This document shows positions 1 to 6,591 of a DNA stretch of 17,760 nucleotides, piece after piece. The DNA comes from Candidatus Woesearchaeota archaeon CG11_big_fil_rev_8_21_14_0_20_43_8 (lineage in GTDB: Archaea; Nanobdellota; Nanobdellia; Woesearchaeales; CG08-08-20-14), in contig PCVE01000125.1 of assembly GCA_002762705.1 (NCBI GenBank), positions 1 through 17,760 on the forward strand, in the 5' to 3' direction. Under the pieces are notes generated by a model, which saw nothing but the letters and a program-made list of their open reading frames with translations, was not told where the DNA came from and did not search any database. The position numbers and the translations under genes are program-made. Each line of letters begins with the position of its first letter. The stretch's first letter is position 1.

Positions 1-9
1 TTATATCTC

Positions 10-1212
10 TTGAAACGCGATGATATGAAAGAGCAGGCCACAAAAGATATCTTCGATGTCTCGGGAAGCGCAAATAAAGGAGTGTTCGGGTCGTTCTTCG
101 ATACAGGTTATCTCAAGATCCTGACAAAGCATCTTTTCAGGATCCAGAAGAACGAAGACATAATCGAGGAAGATGATAGCGAAGTATCATTATCGACTTT
201 GCAGCTTGAGCGTATACGAAGGAAGAGATCAGACAAGACACCACATGAAGAAGTGCTTGATGGTATCGATGCAGGCAAGCTCCATTATCAGTCACAGGAA
301 GGGACAAAGCATGAGTTCAAGGTGTATGAAGCTTCGTTGATGGGACTTTATGCGAATCAATTCTGCAGGAGAATCAGTTTCTATCTCCTTAAGAATTTCC
401 CCGAGTTCTTCAAGAAATTATATAACGCTCTCAGACTCGCGAACATAAGGATATTATCGAATACATATGTCAACATCATGATCTTTTCAGTATTTCTTGG
501 ATATGTGGGATTCGGACTTCTCTTTTTTATCATCTTTGTTGTCAAGTATCCCTTTTTTGTCGCATTGATAAGGGCGATTGTGATCGCGACAGTAGGTGGT
601 ACGACTGCGTTTATTGTGCTGTATCTCTATCCATTCCAGAAACTCAAGGACAGAGCGCGTTCCATCACCACAAACCTGCCTTTCGCGATAACAAATATGG
701 CTGCGGTGGCAAGCTCTGGTGTCCCTCCTGCCAAGATGTTCCGTCTCATAGTCGAGTCGAAAGATTATGGGGAATTCACAGCAGAGATCGAGAAAGTCGT
801 CCAATATATCGAATTGTTCGGATATGATCTTATGACCTCTCTTCGTTCTGTTGCCGCTGTGACACCAAGCAAGCCTCTTAAAGAATTTTTTGAAGGCATG
901 GTGAACACAATAGAATCAGGCGGAGACCTGACTGGTTTTCTTGGACAGAAAGCTGATGAGACAATGGATTCATATGAGATGGAAAGAAAGAAATATAATG
1001 ATACTATAGCGACATATTCAGACATATATACTGGCATTCTTATCGCGGCACCATTATTTTTTGTATCCGCACTGTCGTTGGTCAGCATGCTTGGTGGAAA
1101 AGTAGGGTCACTTGATGTGAATGTGATCATAGTCGCTGGCACATATGTGATAATTCCATTGATGAATATAGGATTCATCATATTTTTGACAGTGTCACAA
1201 CCGGATGTATAA
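10..1212 (+). CDS. FlaJ/TadC-type type IV pilus platform protein (first of pair; 5' end may lie upstream)
   Basis: Integral membrane protein of the type II secretion F (FlaJ/TadC/PilC) family, which anchors the assembly ATPase to the membrane and helps insert pilins into the filament. About 400 residues: a charged cytoplasmic N-terminal region (roughly 1-150), two adjoining hydrophobic spans (about 155-210), the T2SF helical domain (about 215-345, with the familiar ESGGDL turn near 305) and two C-terminal spans (about 345-395). The frame is open to the window edge; position 10 is a TTG and the first ATG is at 25, so the true start is unresolved and could be outside. It is followed 2 bases later by a second platform protein, the arrangement typical of archaeal Tad-like pili that use two T2SF proteins. 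No ATPase for this pair is inside the window. Confidence 0.85.
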   Translation: MKRDDMKEQATKDIFDVSGSANKGVFGSFFDTGYLKILTKHLFRIQKNEDIIEEDDSEVSLSTLQLERIRRKRSDKTPHEEVLDGIDAGKLHYQSQEGTKHEFKVYEASLMGLYANQFCRRISFYLLKNFPEFFKKLYNALRLANIRILSNTYVNIMIFSVFLGYVGFGLLFFIIFVVKYPFFVALIRAIVIATVGGTTAFIVLYLYPFQKLKDRARSITTNLPFAITNMAAVASSGVPPAKMFRLIVESKDYGEFTAEIEKVVQYIELFGYDLMTSLRSVAAVTPSKPLKEFFEGMVNTIESGGDLTGFLGQKADETMDSYEMERKKYNDTIATYSDIYTGILIAAPLFFVSALSLVSMLGGKVGSLDVNVIIVAGTYVIIPLMNIGFIIFLTVSQPDV

Positions 1213-1214
1213 AA

Positions 1215-2135
1215 ATGGCATTTAGATTCAGGACAAAATATCTGCTCTCATTCGCTATCGGAGCTATAGCAGTCATTGTAGATCTATTGTTCTTCAGATC
1301 GACGCCATTCTTCATGCCTCTTCTTGGCATCGCGGTCATAGTCTCGATATCTGAGATGGCATCTGATTATTATGCTGAAAACAAAAGACAAAAAGAGATT
1401 GAAGATAAATTCCCTGAATTTGTCAGGAATCTTGCCGGCACGATAAAATCCGGCATGCCAGTATCGAGGGCCATAATACAGGTCGCAAAGACAAATTACG
1501 GCGCATTGACAAAACACGTGAGGAAACTGGCCAACCAGGTCGAATGGGCGATACCAATACATAAGGCGTTGTCCAATTTCAGCAAATCGACAAACAATGG
1601 AGTCATCAAGAGAGCTGTCGCGACAGTAATAGAAGCAGAGATGTCTGGTGGAAATATCGAGGATGTCTTGCAGACTGTGACTGAATCAGTGATGAAGATA
1701 AAGAACATAAAAGAGAAGAGAAAAGCATCTATCCATGGACAGATTGTGCAGAGCTATATCATATTTGTCGTCTTCCTCGGGGTCATGCTCGTCATCCAGA
1801 ATCTTCTTATCCCTTATATTGTCAAGATGGGGGAGAACTCAGCCTCATATGATAATCCCCTCCTTTCTGGAGCAGGCAACGCTGATGCGATCAAGAACCT
1901 GACCGAGGAGACAGATATCGATTTCCGCTCACCTAATCTGTTTTTCGCATCGCTTGGCAAATGGATGACTTCGCTCCAGGGGATATTCCTCATGCTTGGG
2001 ATGATACAAGGGCTGTTCGCAGGTATGGTGATGGGCAAGCTCGCCGAAGGCGAGATCCGGTCTGGCCTCAAGCATTCCATCATACTTGTCACCATGGCAT
2101 TTCTTGTGATAACGCTTGGTCAGGGTTTCTTCTGA
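1215..2135 (+). CDS. FlaJ/TadC-type type IV pilus platform protein (second of pair)
   Basis: Second type II secretion F family membrane protein, 306 residues, 2 bases after the first and surely cotranscribed with it. N-terminal hydrophobic hairpin (about 8-45), a T2SF cytoplasmic helical domain (about 60-180) with the conserved PEFVRNLAGTIKSGMPVSRA and MSGGNIEDVL type segments, then hydrophobic spans near 180-200, 250-272 and 283-303. Expected role: forms the inner-membrane platform with its partner, on which a TadA/ArlI-like ATPase acts. It is only distantly similar by eye to the pair at 12976-14905, so this appears to be the end of a separate pilus locus. The start is the ATG at 1215; there is little leader, and translation is probably coupled to the upstream gene. 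Confidence 0.85.
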   Translation: MAFRFRTKYLLSFAIGAIAVIVDLLFFRSTPFFMPLLGIAVIVSISEMASDYYAENKRQKEIEDKFPEFVRNLAGTIKSGMPVSRAIIQVAKTNYGALTKHVRKLANQVEWAIPIHKALSNFSKSTNNGVIKRAVATVIEAEMSGGNIEDVLQTVTESVMKIKNIKEKRKASIHGQIVQSYIIFVVFLGVMLVIQNLLIPYIVKMGENSASYDNPLLSGAGNADAIKNLTEETDIDFRSPNLFFASLGKWMTSLQGIFLMLGMIQGLFAGMVMGKLAEGEIRSGLKHSIILVTMAFLVITLGQGFF

Positions 2136-2155
2136 TCAAGACCATTGCTATTCTC

Positions 2156-2178
2156 ATGCTAAAAAATATAAATATATT
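2156..2178 (+). promoter_or_regulatory. Archaeal TATA promoter for the leaderless downstream gene
   Basis: An A-rich stretch leads into TATAAATATATT, centred near 2171, about 24 bases before the ATG at 2195. In archaea transcription begins about 25 bases after the TATA centre, so the transcript should start at or next to this ATG. That argues for a leaderless message and against the upstream in-frame ATGs at 1961 and 2156. No Shine-Dalgarno sequence is present. Confidence 0.6.
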
Positions 2179-2194
2179 ATCCTTAACTATAATC

Positions 2195-2830
2195 ATGGTA
2201 ATCATAACGAATCAGATATATCATGCCTATACTGGCAGCAGGAATTCTCTTATAATCGCGCCGCATGCGACGATGAGTGATGTACAACATACTGATGCTG
2301 ATCCCTGCACAGGCTGGATGGCGATGGATGTCTCTGAGAGGACCGATGTAAGTTTCCTTATCGGTGTGCAACGTCGGAATAAGGATTATAGGGGTAGCCA
2401 TGACTTCAATGATATCGAGAGCACAGACATCTCGTCTGTCGGTCATCATAAAAGCATATTCCGAAAAAAAGCAGAATCAATGGTTGAGGATATAGTCGCA
2501 GTACATGAGAAAGCATATATCATAAATCTCCATTGCATGGATCTAAGGGCAAAAGGTGGACCACGTGAATCTGCGTTGGATGTCGGAACTGGAGAGGTCG
2601 GACAGGAGCCACGCAGCAACACGCTTGACCACATCTTGCTTGGATATGCTTCTTTACTTGGTGATATAGTCACGCTGAATGGATATTTCGCCGCGAGAAA
2701 ACCAGGTAATGTGATTCATTGGTTCGATAGGCCTGTTGAAGCTGTGCAGCTTGAGTTCAGATATGATTTCATGACAAGAAGATATACTCTTGTGAAAGAA
2801 TTTCTCAGTTCAGTCATCGCGGATCTGTGA
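2195..2830 (+). CDS. N-formylglutamate amidohydrolase-like hydrolase
   Basis: Encodes 211 residues. It resembles the N-formylglutamate amidohydrolase family, zinc-type hydrolases that remove the formyl group from N-formylglutamate and related N-acylated amino acids. Visible support: an N-terminal strand ending in APH (P23-H24), HDFND (69-73) where the family has its Asp/Asn-rich motif, a strand ending in NLHCMD (H113), and a C-terminal strand VQLEFRYDF (Q185-E187) that matches the family's QLE-type ending. At 211 residues it is shorter than usual members (about 250-270). The frame stays open back to 1961 inside the preceding gene, but the TATA box places the start at 2195. It converges on the minus-strand gene at 2810, overlapping it by 21 bases at the 3' end. 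Substrate cannot be told; another metal-dependent amidohydrolase or peptidase is possible. Confidence 0.5.
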   Translation: MVIITNQIYHAYTGSRNSLIIAPHATMSDVQHTDADPCTGWMAMDVSERTDVSFLIGVQRRNKDYRGSHDFNDIESTDISSVGHHKSIFRKKAESMVEDIVAVHEKAYIINLHCMDLRAKGGPRESALDVGTGEVGQEPRSNTLDHILLGYASLLGDIVTLNGYFAARKPGNVIHWFDRPVEAVQLEFRYDFMTRRYTLVKEFLSSVIADL

Positions 2831-3526
2831 CTGATCATACAACGCCAGAAACACATCATAAATCGCGTCTTTCAATGGTCCCTGACAATTCTCTATGTCT
2901 GTACGGAGGGATAAGATATGCGCATCAGTGAGCCCGTCAGGAGCATATGCACATGTCATAGAACGTCCTAAAAAAATGTCACTGACCGACTGTGGCTCAT
3001 CCGGATCAAGATCCATGACTGTCTCTTCCAATTCGCATTGTCTTGTTGATTCGAAATAGATTGTCGTGCCATATGAAGAGTATGTCAGTTTTGCGTGCAT
3101 ACATTGGTTCGCATATGCGAGGAAGCATTCCTTGTCTGTTCCACAGTCCGTAGGCATAGAGCTTATGATCAAAGTCATCATGCCGATGATTGAGATGACA
3201 ACGACGATCCCGATATAAAAAAGAACCATCTTATTATGCGCCGCATGCTCGATCGAATCCCATATCTGGTGGCTTTCATGGTCCACTTCATGTTCAAGAC
3301 GGACGATCTTTGTCCAGAAATCGCTCTTTGGGATCTTCTGTTCAAGGCCGAATCTCACAAATACATTGTCGATGGCATTCTCATCATATCCGGCTTTTAG
3401 AAGCTTTCTCTTGATCGTATCTGCGCCATACCCTACTGCCTCTTGCTGGCGGGCATAATCTAGAATAATATCTGTCTCTCGCTTTGCGAGAGTTCCACCA
3501 CTCCCACTTACCGCTTTTTTTATCAT
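2810..3526 (-). CDS. Membrane protein with UBA-like N-terminus and six-Cys external domain
   Basis: Hypothetical protein, 238 residues. Residues about 15-60 form a short helical module (GYGADTIKRKLLKAGYDENA), reminiscent of the UBA-like 'can bind or drop one helix' modules common on DPANN proteins. A charged linker follows, then one strong transmembrane segment (about 100-123) and a C-terminal domain of about 115 residues. All six cysteines (128, 134, 142, 164, 192, 214) are in that last domain, which suggests an extracytoplasmic, disulfide-bonded fold with the N-terminus inside. It starts 4 bases after the aldolase stop codon, so the two form an operon. No clear ribosome site. The function is unknown; the neighbour gives no strong hint. 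The 3' end overlaps the convergent amidohydrolase-like gene. Confidence 0.75.
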   Translation of the reverse strand: MIKKAVSGSGGTLAKRETDIILDYARQQEAVGYGADTIKRKLLKAGYDENAIDNVFVRFGLEQKIPKSDFWTKIVRLEHEVDHESHQIWDSIEHAAHNKMVLFYIGIVVVISIIGMMTLIISSMPTDCGTDKECFLAYANQCMHAKLTYSSYGTTIYFESTRQCELEETVMDLDPDEPQSVSDIFLGRSMTCAYAPDGLTDAHILSLRTDIENCQGPLKDAIYDVFLALYDQSQIRDD

Positions 3527-3530
3527 ATGA

Positions 3531-4673
3531 TCAAAGCAATTGTCTGACTAAAGCCGCTTTACCTTTTGAGTTGAATGCCCTGAAAAAATTCAGCGCGACA
3601 TAATATGCATATGCATCGATCGCTCTCACAGTGTCTTCATCAAGATTGTCAAGATCATTCTTGAATTCCTTGATCGCGAATTTGCTGTAGAGGCCGAATA
3701 TCTGCTCCTCTTTTGTTATGTTTTTCTTATCTCTTGCTTCATCACGGTACTTGTCCATCGTCCAGCCCCAGATCCTCCCGTAGAGTTCCGGCTGATGGAT
3801 TTTGACTGTCTCCCAGACTATATTCATCCAGTATGTTCCGACGTTTCCTTTGATTATGTCGCCACGCGGAAACTGTGTGTGTATAAGCTGAAGTGGCGTA
3901 CCTGTTATTCCGTGCTGGGCTATACGTACAGGTGTGCCCATGTTACGCAAGGCCTCTGCGACTGCCTTTGTCCGTGGGATATCTATCGATACCTGTTCGA
4001 TAAGATTCCCGTTCTGATCATATATGTTCCCATGGGTAGAACCATTGGCAATCGCGATTATATGCGGGTTAATCCCATTGTTGTTCAATGATGATATGTA
4101 TGTAGTGGCCTCTTCAGGCGATGTTATGACTTTTCCACTGCCATCTGTCTTTCCGATCTCACCTACTTCGACCTCGAGCCCGAATTCCTGGCTCCCATAA
4201 TGTTCTTCAATAAATTTAGCGAGTTCTGTAGTGACATCTATGTTCTTTTTGAGCTGTTCATGCACATTGTCAGCTCCAGTATTGAACAAAAACGATGCGT
4301 CGATAGCGAATGATGTGAATCCGGCATCTATCTGAGATTTGATGAGGTTCTTTGTATATTCCAGCTCAACCTCATCTCCTTTCTTTAGTGTGAGGTGGTC
4401 TGCGTGGATCGCGTATATTTCATGTCCTACAGCTTCTGCAGCCTCGTTTATCCTACGTGCGAATTCGTCAGGAAGAAGACCAGTATAACCACCTTCAAGA
4501 TTAGATTCTGATTTCGCGATCTCGAATATGACTGGAGCATCGACTGCCTTTGCTGCTCTTAATATGCCTGTTGCGATACCAGTCGGTATCCTTGCATTGC
4601 ATGCCATGACTATTGTGTCGTTATCTTTCAAAGCGTGGTATATTTTTGCTCCATCTATCGGTTTTGCCATCAT
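3531..4673 (-). CDS. Class II fructose-bisphosphate aldolase family protein
   Basis: Zinc-dependent class II aldolase, which cleaves or forms ketose bisphosphates such as fructose 1,6-bisphosphate (glycolysis/gluconeogenesis). Motifs, numbered from the start chosen here (380 residues): AIHADH (D92 proton shuttle, H93 zinc ligand), VEVGEIG (168-174), ANGSTHGNIY (H214, zinc ligand) and IAQHGITGTP (H254, zinc ligand), so the three metal histidines are all present. The loop after the last histidine reads HGITG instead of the more usual HGGSG, and the protein is longer than the bacterial enzyme of about 310-360, so tagatose-type or other ketose substrates cannot be excluded. Start: the frame extends to an ATG at 4697, but GAGGGA lies just before tandem ATGs at 4673/4670, and a TATA box centred at 4700 is 27 bases away. 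Most archaea use class I-type or bifunctional aldolases, so bacterial ancestry is plausible. Confidence 0.85.
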   Translation of the reverse strand: MMAKPIDGAKIYHALKDNDTIVMACNARIPTGIATGILRAAKAVDAPVIFEIAKSESNLEGGYTGLLPDEFARRINEAAEAVGHEIYAIHADHLTLKKGDEVELEYTKNLIKSQIDAGFTSFAIDASFLFNTGADNVHEQLKKNIDVTTELAKFIEEHYGSQEFGLEVEVGEIGKTDGSGKVITSPEEATTYISSLNNNGINPHIIAIANGSTHGNIYDQNGNLIEQVSIDIPRTKAVAEALRNMGTPVRIAQHGITGTPLQLIHTQFPRGDIIKGNVGTYWMNIVWETVKIHQPELYGRIWGWTMDKYRDEARDKKNITKEEQIFGLYSKFAIKEFKNDLDNLDEDTVRAIDAYAYYVALNFFRAFNSKGKAALVRQLL

Positions 4674-4694
4674 TAATCCCTCTTTTTTTATAGA

Positions 4695-4761
4695 CATATA
4701 AATAGCTCTGATAGTGTTTTGGCAGTAGTCCTATTTAAATATTGCCAATCACTTTTGGCAA
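4695..4761. promoter_or_regulatory. Divergent control region: two minus-strand TATA boxes and TTGGCA/TGCCAA dyads
   Basis: On the minus strand, TATTTATATG (4695-4704) lies 27 bases before the aldolase ATG at 4673, and TATTTAAATA (4732-4741) is a second TATA candidate that would give a leader carrying the GAGGGA site. Inverted half-sites surround the latter: TTGGCA at 4719-4724, TTGCCAA at 4742-4748 and TTGGCAA at 4755-4761. The last two make a perfect 7-base dyad with a 6-base spacer. This looks like an operator that could block TBP/TFB access. The regulator is not identifiable from the window. Confidence 0.5.
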
Positions 4762-4776
4762 GAGAATCTCCGAAAT

Positions 4777-4821
4777 GTATATAAAGAGCATCATAATACC
4801 TTGTTTGCAATCATGCGGGGG
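4777..4821 (+). promoter_or_regulatory. TATA box and G-rich ribosome site for the small membrane protein
   Basis: GTATATAAAG (4777-4786) predicts transcription from about 4807, leaving a leader of about 22 bases that holds GCGGGGG (4815-4821) 7 bases before the ATG at 4829. This decides the start against the TTG at 4742 and the ATG at 4775, both of which would lie upstream of the transcript. Confidence 0.5.
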
Positions 4822-4828
4822 AACCAAG

Positions 4829-5050
4829 ATGGGATTACTGGATGAAAAAGAGATAAATGATGACGACAACGGACTTGTGAAGCTACTAAAGAAGATTCAT
4901 AACAATACTTCGACAGCGACAAAGATCGCAGTGCCTATCGGTGTCGGCTTGACTTTGCCATTCTCTGCCACTATCGGGCTCATAGGTGGTGTCGGAGCTT
5001 ATATCGGTATGAAGTACAAGAAATATCGCAGTGAGAAGAAAGATTACTGA
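4829..5050 (+). CDS. Small membrane protein with glycine-rich hydrophobic segment
   Basis: Encodes 73 residues, not assignable to a family. The first half is acidic and then basic (MGLLDEKEINDDDNG, then LLKKIHNN), followed by a Gly/Ala-rich hydrophobic stretch (about 33-62, with GVG, GLIGGVGAYIG) that could be one long span or a tight helical hairpin, and a strongly basic tail (KKYRSEKKDY). The pattern suits a small integral membrane protein with the tail inside the cell. It has its own TATA box and stands alone, divergent from the aldolase operon and convergent with the pilin gene. A 5-base hairpin (CTGAC-CATT-GTCAG) spans its stop codon at 5047-5060. It could be a stress-type or toxin-like peptide, but nothing here proves that. 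Confidence 0.55.
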   Translation: MGLLDEKEINDDDNGLVKLLKKIHNNTSTATKIAVPIGVGLTLPFSATIGLIGGVGAYIGMKYKKYRSEKKDY

Positions 5051-5066
5051 CCATTGTCAGAATGAT

Positions 5067-5080
5067 AATAAACAAAAAAA
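5067..5080 (-). terminator. T-rich terminator after the stand-alone pilin gene
   Basis: Directly after the pilin stop codon the minus strand reads TTTTTTTGTTTATT (5080 down to 5067). Archaeal RNA polymerase stops at such T-tracts without a hairpin. The position immediately downstream of a single gene fits a terminator. Confidence 0.55.
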
Positions 5081-5533
5081 TCAATTTGCGCACTTGCCTT
5101 CAAGCTTCATGCCTGCGCCGTCGAAAGAATATGTCGCATCTGTCGAAGTATCCGTATAATTGATCATGACAGCATAAGAAAATGTCTGCCCTGCTGTGCA
5201 GGCACCAACATCACCTGTGTATGTCTTTGTTCCACCAACACCGATTGTTGATGTCCCAGTCTCTAGATCAACGCTGTTTACACTTACGACATTCAAGGTG
5301 ATTGGACTTCTGAGATTATTCTTTATCATGACTGTATCTGTTCCAGATGCTGATATGGCGTAATCTGTTACCGCGACATCTGCACTATCCCAAAATGCTG
5401 CGCTCGCTCTTCCACTCACCTGGTTTCCTATTCCTGGTACACCACCAAGTATGACTACGACAATCAGCGCGATAACCACAACAACAGCCAAGACTATTAG
5501 GTACTCAGTCGCTGCTTGTGCTTTTTTTAACAT
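5081..5533 (-). CDS. Type IV pilin-like protein with class III signal peptide (stand-alone)
   Basis: Probable major or structural archaeal pilin, 150 residues. The N-terminus is MLKKAQAATEYLIV followed by a long hydrophobic helix (to about 33): an archaeal class III signal peptide, expected to be cut by a FlaK/PibD-type prepilin peptidase between A5 and Q6, leaving Glu at +5. The mature C-terminal part is rich in Thr, Ser, Val and Gly, like a beta-sandwich pilin head, with two cysteines (in GACTAG and near the C-terminus, GKCAN) that may pair. Start: the frame runs back to 5635, but GAGGTGAT (5544-5537) sits just before tandem ATGs at 5536/5533, and the signal peptide begins there. The gene is divergent from the signalling/pilus operon starting at 5699 and has its own T-tract terminator, as expected for a separately expressed, abundant subunit. 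Confidence 0.8.
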   Translation of the reverse strand: MLKKAQAATEYLIVLAVVVVIALIVVVILGGVPGIGNQVSGRASAAFWDSADVAVTDYAISASGTDTVMIKNNLRSPITLNVVSVNSVDLETGTSTIGVGGTKTYTGDVGACTAGQTFSYAVMINYTDTSTDATYSFDGAGMKLEGKCAN

Positions 5534-5640
5534 CATATCACCTCTTGAGTATAGATTGGTTGTGTGGTAACTCGTCAATAAAGCTATCTGATTCCCTGTG
5601 GAGAGAGAATGCTGTTCCTGGCTTTTTGAAAACAAAAAAC

Positions 5641-5694
5641 TCTAATATATTTCATTTATTCAAGAGAATGATATATCTATTACATGTGAGGTGA
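5641..5694. promoter_or_regulatory. Shared promoter region of the stand-alone pilin and the signalling/pilus operon
   Basis: TAATATATTT (5643-5652) reads as a near-symmetrical TATA box. On the + strand it predicts a start near 5673 and a leader of about 26 bases holding GAGGTGA (5688-5694), 4 bases before the ATG at 5699. On the minus strand the same element could give the pilin transcript a leader of about 85 bases. A second TATA-like GATATATC (5670-5677) is 26 bases before the same ATG and would give a leaderless message. The sharing is inferred from spacing alone. Confidence 0.45.
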
Positions 5695-5698
5695 AAAG

Positions 5699-6055
5699 AT
5701 GGCAAAGACAGTAATGGTTGTAGATGACGATCCTGAAGTGAATGAATCGATAACGGCGTTGCTTGAAGGGAATGGGTATGCGACGATATCCGCGAATAGT
5801 GGCGACGATTGTCTTGAGATGTTGAAAAGTATGGCGCCGGATCTGATATTATTAGATATAATGATGCCTGGGACTCCAGCGAAGGAGATAATAAACAAAA
5901 TTAAAGGAATAAAGATTATCTTTTTGAGCGGTGTGAAAATGTCAGAGCATCAGAAAAGTGAATTACTGAAAGGGAATATAGTCGATTTTATCCAGAAACC
6001 GTTCGATATAGATGATTTCACAAACAAAATAAAAACAATCTTGGGTGATGATTGA
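5699..6055 (+). CDS. CheY-like single-domain response regulator
   Basis: Receiver (REC) domain and nothing else, 118 residues. All key positions are present: acidic pocket D9-D10-D11, phospho-acceptor D53 in LLDIMMPG, switch Ser77 (FLSG) and K100 in QKPF. It should accept a phosphoryl group from a histidine kinase or phosphotransferase and signal by protein-protein contact, since it has no DNA-binding or enzymatic output domain. It leads a co-directional run of signalling and pilus genes and overlaps the next gene by one base (TGATG), so the output target may be encoded within the operon. A strong GAGGTGA site precedes the ATG. Confidence 0.93.
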   Translation: MAKTVMVVDDDPEVNESITALLEGNGYATISANSGDDCLEMLKSMAPDLILLDIMMPGTPAKEIINKIKGIKIIFLSGVKMSEHQKSELLKGNIVDFIQKPFDIDDFTNKIKTILGDD

Positions 6056-6591
6056 TGGAACATGTGAAGATGCTTGATGAACATAAAACAGTGATGTTAC
6101 TTGTGAACAGTCAACTTTATAATGAGACAATATTGGAAATCGTGCAGGAATTATCTCAGAAAAAAGTATGTTATATATCGCTTAACAAGACACGTGATTC
6201 TCTTATAGATCTATTCTCAAAGAAAGGTGTCAATGTAAACAACATTGGATTCATAGACGCCATAACAAAGACCATCATGGATTATCCAGACGAGACAGAG
6301 AATTGTACATATATCAGTTCACCTGGCGCATTGACAGAACTTGCGATAGCGATCACGAAATTTCTCAAACTTGGATTTGATTATCTGATCTTTGATTCAT
6401 TGACGAATCTATTGATATACCAGAAAAGAGCTCCTATCGAGAAATTCATGTCGAATCTGATAAATAAGATCCGAAACACCGAGACTAGAGCGATATTCTG
6501 CGCACTTGGCGTACAAGAGCAGCAGCTTCTGTTAGAACAATGCGGGATGTTTGTCGACAATGTGGTCGATAATTCAAAGATGGTCAAATGA
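6055..6591 (+). CDS. KaiC/RecA-fold protein lacking the P-loop
   Basis: Encodes 178 residues. The strand and helix pattern follows a KaiC/RAD55-type RecA fold: an N-terminal strand VMLLVNS (13-19), a helix, a second strand VCYISLN (38-44) where KaiC has its substrate-side strand, and a hydrophobic strand plus aspartate FDYLIFDSL (108-116, D114) at the Walker B position, then a helix and a strand AIFCALG near the C-terminus. The Walker A consensus is missing: the loop after the first strand is SQLYNETI, with no Gly-Lys-Ser/Thr. It is probably a non-hydrolysing regulatory subunit. The start is the ATG at 6055, overlapping the receiver stop by one base and preceded by GGTGATG; a TTG at 6052 is the alternative. 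It overlaps the next gene by 4 bases (ATGA). Confidence 0.65.
   Translation: MEHVKMLDEHKTVMLLVNSQLYNETILEIVQELSQKKVCYISLNKTRDSLIDLFSKKGVNVNNIGFIDAITKTIMDYPDETENCTYISSPGALTELAIAITKFLKLGFDYLIFDSLTNLLIYQKRAPIEKFMSNLINKIRNTETRAIFCALGVQEQQLLLEQCGMFVDNVVDNSKMVK

Noticed and set aside
1961..2194. Upstream extension of the amidohydrolase-like gene to an ATG at 1961
   Set aside because: It overlaps the end of the platform protein in another frame, the extra residues are Arg/His-rich and shadow-like, and the TATA box places transcription start at 2195.
3795..4091. 98-codon plus-strand frame inside the aldolase region
   Set aside because: Antisense to the conserved aldolase core; Cys/Tyr-rich random-looking translation with no promoter.
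5047..5060. CTGAC-CATT-GTCAG hairpin as a terminator for the small membrane protein
   Set aside because: Only 5 base pairs, and no T-tract follows on the plus strand; noted in the gene entry but not called.
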